In this document: piece after piece, positions 28,065 to 36,129 of the stretch
Layout: every line of letters starts with the position of its first letter
How positions within the stretch are numbered: position 1 is the stretch's first letter
NCBI GenBank assembly: GCA_022791195.1
Contig: JAAVYP010000004.1
Coordinates: 17,240 to 81,239, forward strand
Length of the DNA stretch: 64,000 nt
Origin: Clostridiales bacterium
GTDB lineage: Bacteria > Bacillota > Clostridia > Oscillospirales > CAG-272
Direction of reading: 5' to 3'
The notes under the pieces: generated by a model
Database searches by the model: none
The model's input: only the letters and a program-made list of their open reading frames with translations
What the model was told of the DNA's origin: nothing
Program-made: the position numbers and the translations under genes

Positions 28065-28440
28065 TTGCGAAGGCGAAATTTTGTGGTATAATGAAGCAAA
28101 TCGAAGATTTGCTTCTAAAGTTTATCTTACAACCTGCAAGGCTGTATTCCGGCAAAGCCAGAACCGATAAACTTCAAGACAGCTAAAATTCTATAGTATC
28201 CGTAAGCAAACCTATGGTTGGCTTCTAAAATTTAACTGAACGTGCATTTGCACGCTCTGCCGGTAATACCGGCATCGTTAAATTTTAAGGAAGTGGAAAC
28301 TTTGTAGTATCCATAAGCAAACCTACGGTTGGCTTCTAAAGTTTATATTTTCACTTTTACAAGTGAAATTTTGGCTTTGCTGAAAACGCCCGACTTCCAG
28401 CGTTGCTGGAACGTCGTACTTCCGGTTTGCTTAACCTTCA
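28065..28440. repeat. Modular hairpin element, copy B (three tandem units)
   Basis: In reverse orientation to the other copies. From left: TTGCGA (28065) - 16 bp - TATAAT (28087); then a terminal hairpin (arms GAAGCAAATC 28093 and GATTTGCTTC 28106). Unit 1 has an outer stem AAGTTTATC/GATAAACTT (28118/28166). Unit 2 has an outer stem AAAATTTAAC/GTTAAATTTT (28227/28277) enclosing CGTGCATTTGCACG and GCCGGTAATACCGGC. Unit 3 contains the TTTCACTT/AAGTGAAA hairpin. The remaining 27901-28064 and 28441-28500 hold no gene I can support. Confidence 0.85.
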
Positions 28441-28504
28441 TCGTGTAATCGAAGCAAATTAAAAATTGAATGATAACTTCATCTGCTTTTTTAAAGGAGT
28501 GTTC

Positions 28505-29632
28505 ATGCTGCGTTTTATCCATTGTGCTGATTTACATATTGACTCGGCGTTTGCCAAGCTAAGTCCGGCCCGCCGCAAAGAAAAGCGAGAACAGCTTTTT
28601 GAAAGCTTTAACCGCATGATCGACCTCATCCGGCGGGAAAATCTGCCCGTTTGCCTGATTGCCGGGGATTTGTTCGATACGCCCAACCCCTCGCCAAGCG
28701 CGATCGAGGTGGTGCGTTCGGGCTTTGCCTGTGCCGATGGCTGTCATTTTTTCATTACACCGGGCAATCACGATCCCTATATACCCGGCGGCGTCTATGC
28801 CCAAACGGATTTTGGAGCCAATGTCACCGTCTTTACTGAACAAACCCTGCAAAAAATCACCCTCGACGAAGAAAATGCAGATATTTACGGCTTTGCCTTT
28901 ACCCAGAAAAGCATGGAAACACCGCCGGCGCTCGTGCCGGACGAAACCGATTCCGACCGTATGCGCATTTTGATTGCGCATGCTGATTTGTCCGGCAAAG
29001 ACAGCGCCTATTGTCCGCTGACCGAAAAAGATATCCTGGAAGCCGGCTTCGACTACACCGCCCTTGGCCATCTGCACAACAAGGCCGGCATCCGCCAAAT
29101 CGGCCCTGCCTATTACGGCTACGCCGGCTGCCTGTGCGGCAGAGACTTTGGCGAACTGGGCGAAAAAGGCGCGTTTCTCTGCGAGCTGACCAAACAAGCG
29201 GGTGTTTCTTCCATGCAGCATACGTTTGTGCCCCTTGCACCGGTGCAATATGTGGAAACAGCGGTGGATATCACCGGCTGCGCTTCGGACGGCGCCGCGG
29301 CCGACCGCGTTTTGCAGGCCTTTGCCGGGTCTGCCTTTCCGCTTGGCGGAGAGGTTCGGTTGGTTTTAACCGGCGAAACTCCGCCCGACTATGTGCCGGG
29401 CAGCGCGCTTGCGGCCCTGCTGCGTATAGAGGGAACCTTTGAAATCATAGACCGCACAAGACCCCTTTATCAGTTAGAGGCCCTCAAAGAAGAGCCAGGC
29501 CTTCGCGGCGAATTTGTGCGGCTGCTGCTGCCCCTTTTGCAAGAGGGAGACAGCGAGGAAAAGAAGCAGGCCGAATTGGCCCTGCGCTTCGGGCTGCAAG
29601 CCATGAACGGAGGGGACCTGCATGAAATATGA
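28505..29632 (+). CDS. YhaO/SbcD-like metallophosphoesterase (DNA repair exonuclease)
   Basis: 375 residues from the ATG at 28505, with AAAGGAGTG upstream. Calcineurin-like motifs appear in order: HCADLHIDS (metal-binding D-x-H), AGDLFD, TPGNHD, then HADLSG, then LGHLHNK. This is the SbcD/Mre11 nuclease fold, and its C-terminal part resembles YhaO. Together with the YhaN-like ATPase two genes downstream it would form an SbcCD-like complex acting on DNA ends. A HAD phosphatase gene overlaps its 3' end by 11 nt. Confidence 0.9.
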   Translation: MLRFIHCADLHIDSAFAKLSPARRKEKREQLFESFNRMIDLIRRENLPVCLIAGDLFDTPNPSPSAIEVVRSGFACADGCHFFITPGNHDPYIPGGVYAQTDFGANVTVFTEQTLQKITLDEENADIYGFAFTQKSMETPPALVPDETDSDRMRILIAHADLSGKDSAYCPLTEKDILEAGFDYTALGHLHNKAGIRQIGPAYYGYAGCLCGRDFGELGEKGAFLCELTKQAGVSSMQHTFVPLAPVQYVETAVDITGCASDGAAADRVLQAFAGSAFPLGGEVRLVLTGETPPDYVPGSALAALLRIEGTFEIIDRTRPLYQLEALKEEPGLRGEFVRLLLPLLQEGDSEEKKQAELALRFGLQAMNGGDLHEI

Positions 29633-30314
29633 CATTTTGTTGTTAGACGCCGACGACACCCTGTTCGACTTTGGCCAGTGCGAACGGGCCGCCCTGCAAA
29701 ACACCCTGTGCAGCGCCGGTCTGCCCTTTAGCCAAGCGATTTATGAGGACTATTCGGCCATCAACCTCTCCTTTTGGAAAATGTTGGAGCGGGGCGAAAT
29801 TGACCGGGATGCGCTAAAGACAAAGCGCTTTGAGGTGCTGGCCGAGCGAACCGGGCTTCGCCTTGACGCGGCTGCGATCAACCGGCGTTATGGCGAGGAG
29901 ATGGCCGGGCAGCATTTTTTGATCGAGGGCGCGCGCGATTTTGTCGAAAAAGCCGCCCGCCTGTGTCGGCTGTATATTGTAACCAACGGCATGGCCCTTT
30001 CGCAAGAAAGGCGCTTTGTTGACGCGGGCCTTGTGCCTTATATAACCGACATATTTATTTCAGAAAAAATCGGGACGGCCAAGCCGGACAAGGCGTTTTT
30101 CGACCATGTATTCGCGGCCATTCCTGATTTTGATGCCGGGAAAACCCTGATCGTCGGCGACAGCTTGTCCAGCGATATCGCCGGCGGCATCAACGCGGGC
30201 ATTGACACCTGTTGGTTTAATCCTGCGGGCGCGCTCAACCACACCGCGCTGCAGCCTGTCTATGAAGTGCGCACGCTGCAGGGGGTGCTGACCATCATCA
30301 GCGATAAGGGCTGA
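29622..30314 (+). CDS. YjjG-type noncanonical pyrimidine nucleotidase (HAD family)
   Basis: 230 residues. HAD motif I is LLLDADDTLFDF, motif II is IVTNGM, then Lys in KIGTAKPDKAFF, and motif IV is IVGDSLSSDIAGGINAG. The motif I sequence, cap region and length fit YjjG, which dephosphorylates odd pyrimidine nucleotides. It is embedded between the YhaO- and YhaN-like genes with an 11-nt overlap on the left, so a house-cleaning role alongside repair is plausible. Confidence 0.85.
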   Translation: MKYDILLLDADDTLFDFGQCERAALQNTLCSAGLPFSQAIYEDYSAINLSFWKMLERGEIDRDALKTKRFEVLAERTGLRLDAAAINRRYGEEMAGQHFLIEGARDFVEKAARLCRLYIVTNGMALSQERRFVDAGLVPYITDIFISEKIGTAKPDKAFFDHVFAAIPDFDAGKTLIVGDSLSSDIAGGINAGIDTCWFNPAGALNHTALQPVYEVRTLQGVLTIISDKG

Positions 30315-30390
30315 AAACAAAGCAAGACGGATACAATTTGTGTCTTGAGCCGCCGGCGAATCCGGCACAAAGCAAAAGAAAGGAATGGTC

Positions 30391-32673
30391 ATGACGATGT
30401 TCATCAAGAACATTTATATCGGCACCTTTGGCCCGATACAAGACAAAAAATTTGACTTTCAAAATAAAATCAATTTGATTGAGGGAGACAACGAGTCGGG
30501 CAAAAGTACGATTTGCGCCTTTATTAAGTTTATGTTTTTCGGGCTGTCCGCGAAGAGTGTCAGCGGGCTGTCTGCCAAAGGCACCAGCGGGCTGTCCGAC
30601 CGCAAAAAGTACATCCCGTTTGAATCAAACTGCGCCTTCGGCACCATGACCCTGCACACGGGCAAGGACGGTGGAGAGGGCGAAGACTATCTGATTGAGC
30701 GGCGCATTACCCTCACAGGCAAAACCGCCGCCAAGGATGAATACCGCATTCTGTCGCTCGCCACCGGCCAGCCAGCCTTTGTGGGCATCGAACCTTGCGA
30801 CGCCTTTTTGTCCATGAGCGAGGGACTGTTTTTGCGCACGGTCTATGTATCGCAGAAAATGGGGGCGGCGGTGGACGGCAAAGAAATCACCGCCGCACTG
30901 GAAAATCTGCTTTTCTCGGCCGAGGAATCGGTCGACTCGGCCAAGGCGATAAAAGAATTAGACGCCGTTCGGGTCGAGCTGCTCTATAAAAACGGCAAGG
31001 GGGGCCGGCTCTATGAAGCGCAGGGCAAACGGGACGAGCTGCTCGCCAGGCTGGAACAAACCAAAAGAGCAAGGCAGGAGCTGGCGGCAGAAGAAGAGCA
31101 GCTGCGGCGGCTGCAAAAGAGCGAAAGCGAAAACCAGCGGCTGACCACCGAAGCGCAGCAAAAAATCGAACAATACAACCAGGCCACCCTGCTCCAGTCT
31201 TTTGACAAGCTGCATCGGTTGGAGCAAAAGCAGGCGGCCCTGCAAGCCAAGCGGGCCAAGCTCACCCCGTCGGGCGGATTGCCCGAAACCGAAGAAATTC
31301 ACATGGCCATTCGGCTCGCCTCTGAGCTAAGAGCGGCATGGCAGGATTTGGACCGGCTGCAGGATGCCTGGCAAAAATGCCGGAAGGAAGAGGGCACCGA
31401 AGGTGCCTTAGCGGCTTTCCTGGGGCAAAAAAAGACCGCCGCCCGTGCGAAAGCAGCCGGTTTTGTGGTACTGCTTGTCGGTCTTGCCGCCTGTATCGGC
31501 GGCTTTGTGATGACGGCTGGCCTGCTGACGGAGGCTGTCCCGGCGGTTCTTCCCTACGCGCTGTGGGGCTGCGGCGGCGCGCTGTTCGTGGCCAGCATCC
31601 TTTTGTTTGCCATGGGGGCGAAAAAGAGCCGAACAATCAAGCAGTTTTTCGCCATGTCCGGTGCGGAGCAAATGGAGAAAATTCGGTTATTAGAAAAACA
31701 GGCACTGGCACAGGCACAGCGGCAGAACACAGCTGAAACCGAACAGCAAAACACAGCCAAAACCGACGCGGCGCTAAGTCAGTTGTTGGAAAAACGGGCG
31801 CAGGCAGAGGCGCTCGAAGACAGCGCGGCACAGCTTTGCCAAAAATACAGGGCGGCCTTTTCTTCGCCCGATTCGTTAGACGATCTGGCCGTGCGGCTGA
31901 CGGCCGTCAAGGAAAACTGTCTCTCGCTTGAGAGCGAATGGCAGCAAATTGAAAAAGCGAAAGAGGAGCTGCGTGCGGCGCTGGCCGACGAAGAGGAAGA
32001 GACGCTGAAACAAAGCTTGCCGGCGCCGGCCGAAACCATTTTGCAGACTTATAATATCAAGGATTTGAAAAACCGACTTGCCTTCGGCACCGAAGCACAG
32101 GAGAGCATCCGCGCCAAGCGGAGCGAACTGGAAACCGCGCTTGCGGCCAAGCGTGCGGCGCTGGCCGACGAAGGGGAGCTTGCTGCCGAAATTGAGGAAC
32201 AGACCGCGTTAATCGACATGCTGACTCTGCGCTACAACGCCGTTAAGTTAGCCTTAGACCGCATTGAGGAAGCGTCCCTGCGCATCAAAAGCAATGTGTC
32301 GCCGGCGCTGGCCGGCCGGGCCAGCGAGCTGATGTGCGCGGCCACCAAGGATAAATACGCCAAGCTGTGGATCGCCGATGACGTCTCCATGACCTATCAG
32401 GAGCCGGGCGGCTTTATGCGCAGTGTGGATTATTTGAGCCAGGGCACCAAGGACCTTGCCTACATCGCGCTTCGCATTGCGCTGTGCGAGACTCTTTGCC
32501 AGGACAAGCAAATGCCCATGATTTTTGACGAAGCCTTTGCCGCGCTGGACGATCATCGTCTTGCGCAAATGCTTGCGGTGATTGCCGCGCGAGAGGGGCA
32601 GACACTGATTTTTACCTCGCACACAAGGGACAAGGCATTTCTTGACGATGCGCATGTGATTTCGCTGTCATAG
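30391..32673 (+). CDS. YhaN-like SMC/Rad50-type ATPase
   Basis: 760 residues from the ATG at 30391 (AAAGGAA upstream). Walker A is GDNESGKST at about residue 31. Two long coiled-coil stretches surround two membrane-helix candidates (AAGFVVLLVGLAACIGGFVM and AVLPYALWGCGGALFVASIL) at ~350-400. The C-terminal signature is YLSQGTKDLAYIALRIAL and Walker B is MIFDEAFAALDD. YhaN proteins pair with YhaO nucleases. An internal 8-residue near-duplication (GLSAKSVS / GLSAKGTS) sits just after Walker A. The membrane helices match the YhaN type. Confidence 0.9.
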   Translation: MTMFIKNIYIGTFGPIQDKKFDFQNKINLIEGDNESGKSTICAFIKFMFFGLSAKSVSGLSAKGTSGLSDRKKYIPFESNCAFGTMTLHTGKDGGEGEDYLIERRITLTGKTAAKDEYRILSLATGQPAFVGIEPCDAFLSMSEGLFLRTVYVSQKMGAAVDGKEITAALENLLFSAEESVDSAKAIKELDAVRVELLYKNGKGGRLYEAQGKRDELLARLEQTKRARQELAAEEEQLRRLQKSESENQRLTTEAQQKIEQYNQATLLQSFDKLHRLEQKQAALQAKRAKLTPSGGLPETEEIHMAIRLASELRAAWQDLDRLQDAWQKCRKEEGTEGALAAFLGQKKTAARAKAAGFVVLLVGLAACIGGFVMTAGLLTEAVPAVLPYALWGCGGALFVASILLFAMGAKKSRTIKQFFAMSGAEQMEKIRLLEKQALAQAQRQNTAETEQQNTAKTDAALSQLLEKRAQAEALEDSAAQLCQKYRAAFSSPDSLDDLAVRLTAVKENCLSLESEWQQIEKAKEELRAALADEEEETLKQSLPAPAETILQTYNIKDLKNRLAFGTEAQESIRAKRSELETALAAKRAALADEGELAAEIEEQTALIDMLTLRYNAVKLALDRIEEASLRIKSNVSPALAGRASELMCAATKDKYAKLWIADDVSMTYQEPGGFMRSVDYLSQGTKDLAYIALRIALCETLCQDKQMPMIFDEAFAALDDHRLAQMLAVIAAREGQTLIFTSHTRDKAFLDDAHVISLS

Positions 32674-32713
32674 AGAAAAGTTTTTTTCATGGTGCAGGAC
32701 GGAGGAAGATACA

Positions 32714-32745
32714 CCCCGCAGGATCGAAGGTTCTGCGGGGTTTTT
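32714..32745 (+). terminator. Terminator after the YhaN-like gene
   Basis: Arms CCCCGCAG and CTGCGGGG are followed by five T. It ends the plus-strand transcript starting at the YhaO-like gene. Confidence 0.9.
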
Positions 32746-32856
32746 GTAACCCCACGCCCCACGATCAACAAATAGCATTTATGAATAGATACTTCTTTTT
32801 TCTTTGCAGCAGAAACAGCGTAGTTGTTTCTGCGGGTACCAAACCCCTACAACCCA

Positions 32857-33570
32857 GCAAGAGAAGCTATTGTTTTAAATAATCAAAAACTCTTTTTTCT
32901 CCTATGCGAGGGTTTCACCCCCACACCCCCTGTCCACAAGTAATCATATGGTAACTTATATCAATAATTTCCTTTTTTCTTTGCAGGGGTACTAACCCCT
33001 GCACCCCGCAAACTTTTGCGCAAAAGTTTGACCAAAACCATGCCACGCGAATTGCCTGAAGAGCAATTCGCTCACGCACCAAACGAGCAAAAATTTGTTA
33101 GAAATTTAGCGAGTGGCTCGTACTAACATTGACAAGAATCCGAAGTTTGCTATTATGTTTGCGACAAGGGACTAAGGCAAAACGAACGAAAAGGTTTTCG
33201 TAGACCTTTCTGCGCTGTGCACAGCGCGGTTTATCTCATTCAATCGCCCTTGTCGTTAAGGGTGCAGTGCTGTTGGCTTTTTTGCTTGCTTTGTGGCGGG
33301 TTCTTCACTTTGCTTTAAACAAATTTCACTACACGTTGAGGCATTGATAAATTGACTGTATAGTCAATTTATCTCGCCGAGTTTTGACGCACTTTTTTCT
33401 AAAAGTGCGCGGGGTTGCAGGGGTTGGTACCCCTGCAAAGAAAAAAAGGAAAATTTCTCTAAATTTATAACATAGAGCAGGTTAACTTGTCGTTTTATGG
33501 GGGTGTGGGGGTGAAACCCTCGCAAAAAGAAAAAAGTTTTTTGATTATTTAAAACAATAGCTTTTCTTGC
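32857..33570. repeat. ~714-bp nested inverted repeat, non-coding
   Basis: The outer arms 32857-32930 and 33499-33570 are near-perfect inverted copies (shared core CTATTGTTTTAAATAATCAA). The inner arms 32968-33009 and 33409-33453 are also inverted copies. Further in, GCGACAAGGG (33161) pairs with CCCTTGTCGT (33247), and a perfect palindrome GCGCTGTGCACAGCGC (33212-33227) sits almost at the centre. Extra hairpins occur at 33010-33029, 33047-33071 and 33346-33373. A promoter-like TTGACA (33129) - 16 bp - TATTAT (33151) is inside. No credible protein is encoded. Confidence 0.85.
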
Positions 33571-33701
33571 GGGGCGGAGCCCTGTGTAAAGAAAAAGAAA
33601 CTTATACGTTGATTGTAATGAAACCATTCGACAGCTTCACTTGCGAATTTTATGGGGGCAGCATGGGGTTTTGAAACCCGCGGAAAACAGCAAAGCCGTT
33701 G

Positions 33702-33786
33702 TTCGCCGCAGAAATAGCTTCGCTATGTTCGCCGCAGAAATAGCTTCGCTATGTCCGCCGCAGAAACAGCGAAGCTGTTTCTGCTG
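33702..33786. repeat. 26-bp tandem repeat plus hairpin
   Basis: Two perfect 26-bp units (33702-33727 and 33728-33753; core CGCCGCAGAAATAGC) are followed by a third, diverged unit. The third unit pairs with itself: CAGAAACAGC and GCTGTTTCTG. Confidence 0.85.
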
Positions 33787-33792
33787 AAAAAA

Positions 33793-33816
33793 GGGACGCT
33801 TTTTAGCAAGCGTCCC
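33793..33816 (-). terminator. Terminator after the 33.9-kb gene
   Basis: Arms GGGACGCT and AGCGTCCC. On the minus strand it is followed by six T at 33792-33787. Confidence 0.85.
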
Positions 33817-33910
33817 ATACCATTTATATTTGTTTAACGATCAAAATCTGTCCGCTGCGGCGAAAGCCGCAAACGGTTTTATGAAAACGACCTTTCTTGA
33901 GCCCACGGTG

Positions 33911-34450
33911 TTATGCGCCCATACATGAGGCATTCTCTTCCAACGAGATTTCGTGGCTTTGATCTGCCTCTTCTGTACATAAACCAGAAAGTTTTACGGC
34001 CTGATCAATTGCTTTTAAGGCTACACCGGCTACCTGATGATTAAAGCCGCCCTCTGCGTTGGTGATACAGCCGTTCGCTTCATCCGCAATGCTGTAAAGC
34101 ATATCTAATACACCCTCTTTGGTCCACTTGCCAAGGGATGCATTCTGTTCACCAAACAACCCGCATTCAATCGCTAAATGCCGGCAAAAAATCATTTTCT
34201 GCCGGCTAAATTCCTTATGTCCCATGACAATGCCATATTTTCTCTGCACAAACTCAAAGGGATATTCTTTATAATTGAGTACATTCAGAACAATCGCTTC
34301 GGCTAAAGCTTCTCTTTGCTGATCATCACATATCTCTTGTCCGATCCACTCGGAGGCTTTTTTAATATAGCCTTTATAGGGCTCTTTTTCACGGCATTCC
34401 AGTATAGCCCCGCAAAATCGGCGTATCATTCTTGATTCTTCGTCTTGCAT
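33911..34450 (-). CDS. Uncharacterised 179-aa protein
   Basis: I do not recognise the family. About 179 residues from the ATG at 34450; a GTG at 34489 would add 13 residues and has no ribosome site. The protein is soluble and mostly helical, with several Cys (FCGAILECREK, ICDDQQ, FCRHLAIECGLFG, GLCTEEADQ). The stretch MLYSIADEANGCITNAEGGFNHQVAGVALKAIDQAVKLSG looks like a helical bundle. It is divergent from an XRE regulator. A GTGAA-N5-TTCAC operator lies just after its promoter's -10 element, so it is probably controlled by that regulator. Confidence 0.75.
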   Translation of the reverse strand: MQDEESRMIRRFCGAILECREKEPYKGYIKKASEWIGQEICDDQQREALAEAIVLNVLNYKEYPFEFVQRKYGIVMGHKEFSRQKMIFCRHLAIECGLFGEQNASLGKWTKEGVLDMLYSIADEANGCITNAEGGFNHQVAGVALKAIDQAVKLSGLCTEEADQSHEISLEENASCMGA

Positions 34451-34505
34451 CCTGATTACTGATTCCTCTCTTTTATCAATTTGCTTCACAGGAACGGGGC
34501 ATCTT

Positions 34506-34549
34506 GTGAATTACGTTCACAGTATATCATTATATAACCAGAGTGTCAA
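34506..34549 (-). promoter_or_regulatory. Promoter and operator of the 33.9-kb gene
   Basis: On the minus strand TTGACA (34544-34549), 17 bp, TATACT (34521-34526). It is followed at once by the dyad GTGAA-N5-TTCAC (34506-34520; with flanks TGTGAA/TTCACA). Confidence 0.75.
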
Positions 34550-34601
34550 GTCATTCTTGAAATACAAAAACAGGATTTTTCAAAAAATAGAGCAAAAACC
34601 C

Positions 34602-34630
34602 TTTACAATGTGAATATTATTCACTATAAT
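34602..34630 (+). promoter_or_regulatory. XRE gene promoter with operator in the spacer
   Basis: TTTACA (34602-34607), a 17-bp spacer, TATAAT (34625-34630). The dyad GTGAA-TATTA-TTCAC (34610-34624) fills the spacer and matches the second copy at 34506-34520, pointing to autorepression by the XRE protein. Confidence 0.8.
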
Positions 34631-34723
34631 AAGATGATACCGATCTATGCGCTGTTTTCCACCGATTTGTGCCGCGGCGAGTCCCTTGGTACGGCTTTGC
34701 CGAACGAAAGAATGGAGATTTCT

Positions 34724-35080
34724 ATGACAGGTAAAATTATTAAAACGCTGCGAACCTCCGCCGGACTCACACAGCAAGAGCTGGCCGATGTGCTGGAGTT
34801 GGATCGCTCCAGCGTGGGCAAATACGAGGCCGGCACCCATCCTTCGCCTGAAGTCATACTTAAAATTTCGGCTTTTTTTCATGTGAGCGTCGATTATCTT
34901 TATGGCCTGCAGGGTAATACGACTCTGTTTGCCAAAGACGAAGCCGAGGCAAAGCTTCTGACCATGTTTCGGAAAACAGACGGCATTCCGCTTGAAAAGC
35001 GGACAGAAATCGCCGAGTACATTGGCGCCACGATTGATATGTACTTAAAGGCGCTGGGCAGCGTGCCGAGCGATGTGTAG
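34724..35080 (+). CDS. XRE-family helix-turn-helix regulator
   Basis: 118 residues from the ATG at 34724, placed by GGAG 7 nt upstream. Residues 5-60 are a Cro/CI-type helix-turn-helix (IIKTLRTSAGLTQQELADVLELDRSSVGKYEAGTHPSPEVILKISAFFHVSVDYLYG). The C-terminal half is helical and probably a dimerisation domain. It likely represses itself and the divergent 33.9-kb gene through two GTGAA-N5-TTCAC dyads. The signal it senses is unknown. Confidence 0.92.
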   Translation: MTGKIIKTLRTSAGLTQQELADVLELDRSSVGKYEAGTHPSPEVILKISAFFHVSVDYLYGLQGNTTLFAKDEAEAKLLTMFRKTDGIPLEKRTEIAEYIGATIDMYLKALGSVPSDV

Positions 35081-35106
35081 CGGGCGGCATATGCCTTTCG
35101 ATATGC

Positions 35107-35135
35107 TTGAATTTTCGCATCAAGTATGATACAAT
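35107..35135 (+). promoter_or_regulatory. Promoter of the lipoprotein cluster
   Basis: TTGAAT (35107-35112), a 17-bp spacer, TACAAT (35130-35135), 38 bp before the first lipoprotein start. Confidence 0.5.
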
Positions 35136-35172
35136 CAGGTTAAGATCATAGTTGACAAGGGAGCCTCACAAA

Positions 35173-36129
35173 ATGAAACAATGGATTTTGTTGTGCCTTG
35201 CCATTGCCTGCATGGTTTGTTTTTCGAGCTGCGGCTGTTCTAAACAGCCAACAACGCCGGCGGAAAGTACCCGTCCGGCAGCAAGCGGCGTACCCGATGA
35301 CGGCGCCGATGAGAAACAAGACGGGCAGGAGCCGCCGCCCCTTGGCGCCGGGCCGGGCGTTTATGACCAGAACGGTCTGTATACCCATCCTGAAACGATC
35401 GACGGCGAACCGGTGACTGAGTATGGCCATTATCAAACCGATATCGGCGGCAGCAAAACGATCCCCGGGGATGCGATCCCCGGAAACACTGTTTCCGGCG
35501 ATAACGGAACAGATGACAAGGGCGCCGGCGAAAATAATACCGGTGAAAACGGCGGGGGACAAGCAGAACCCATTGCCCCGGCAGAGGATCTTTACAAAGA
35601 CGCCTGTGAGCGGACCTATCACAGTCTTGAAGGATTTACGGCCTTTATTGATTTTGATTTTTATGCAGACGGACAGCACGATGCTTATCAATATACACTT
35701 ACCTTTGATCCGGCGACGGGTAGGTATACCGCGACAGAAAAAACCTCCGGTCAGTCGAAAACCTATGCGCCCGGAGAACCGTCCGCGTCTGCGCACAGAA
35801 CCGACCCTGCATTTGTGCGTTTTTGCCGGACATGCAGCTTTGTGCCGCCCCTTTTGCTGACCAGGTATAATTTCGATACAACGAAAGAGGGCACCGTCGT
35901 CAGCACCATAACAGCCGGAGAGGAGCACCGCCAAGCGCTGCTGGCTGCCTCGAATCTGTTTGAAGGGTTTGAAACATACGACGAGACCGCCCTTTCGCTT
36001 GGTTCTCTTTATTACACAGCATATATCGATGCCAACGGGAATTTGACCGGCACAAACATGCAGTATACGCTGCATCTGAACGATTCAGAAATTGATATAA
36101 CGGCGATGGTGAATATACGATATGAATAA
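35173..36129 (+). CDS. Lipoprotein paralogue 1
   Basis: 318 residues from the ATG at 35173 (AAGGGAG upstream). It has a signal peptide with lipobox FSSC. Next comes a long low-complexity linker rich in Pro, Gly, Asp and Asn (GDAIPGNTVSGDNGTDDKGAG). The C-terminal ~180 residues resemble the next two genes: ALLAASNLFEG, then LSLGSLYYTAYIDANGNLTGTNMQYTLHL. Function is unknown; it is probably anchored outside the membrane. It overlaps the next gene by 8 nt. Confidence 0.8.
   Translation: MKQWILLCLAIACMVCFSSCGCSKQPTTPAESTRPAASGVPDDGADEKQDGQEPPPLGAGPGVYDQNGLYTHPETIDGEPVTEYGHYQTDIGGSKTIPGDAIPGNTVSGDNGTDDKGAGENNTGENGGGQAEPIAPAEDLYKDACERTYHSLEGFTAFIDFDFYADGQHDAYQYTLTFDPATGRYTATEKTSGQSKTYAPGEPSASAHRTDPAFVRFCRTCSFVPPLLLTRYNFDTTKEGTVVSTITAGEEHRQALLAASNLFEGFETYDETALSLGSLYYTAYIDANGNLTGTNMQYTLHLNDSEIDITAMVNIRYE

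Noticed and set aside
33364..33627. 87-codon frame on the minus strand over the palindrome arm
   Set aside because: It spans inverted-repeat DNA, has no ribosome site and a low-complexity composition; it is a shadow of the repeat.
33702..33786. CRISPR array
   Set aside because: Only two to three 26-bp repeats, no unique spacers between them and no cas genes nearby.
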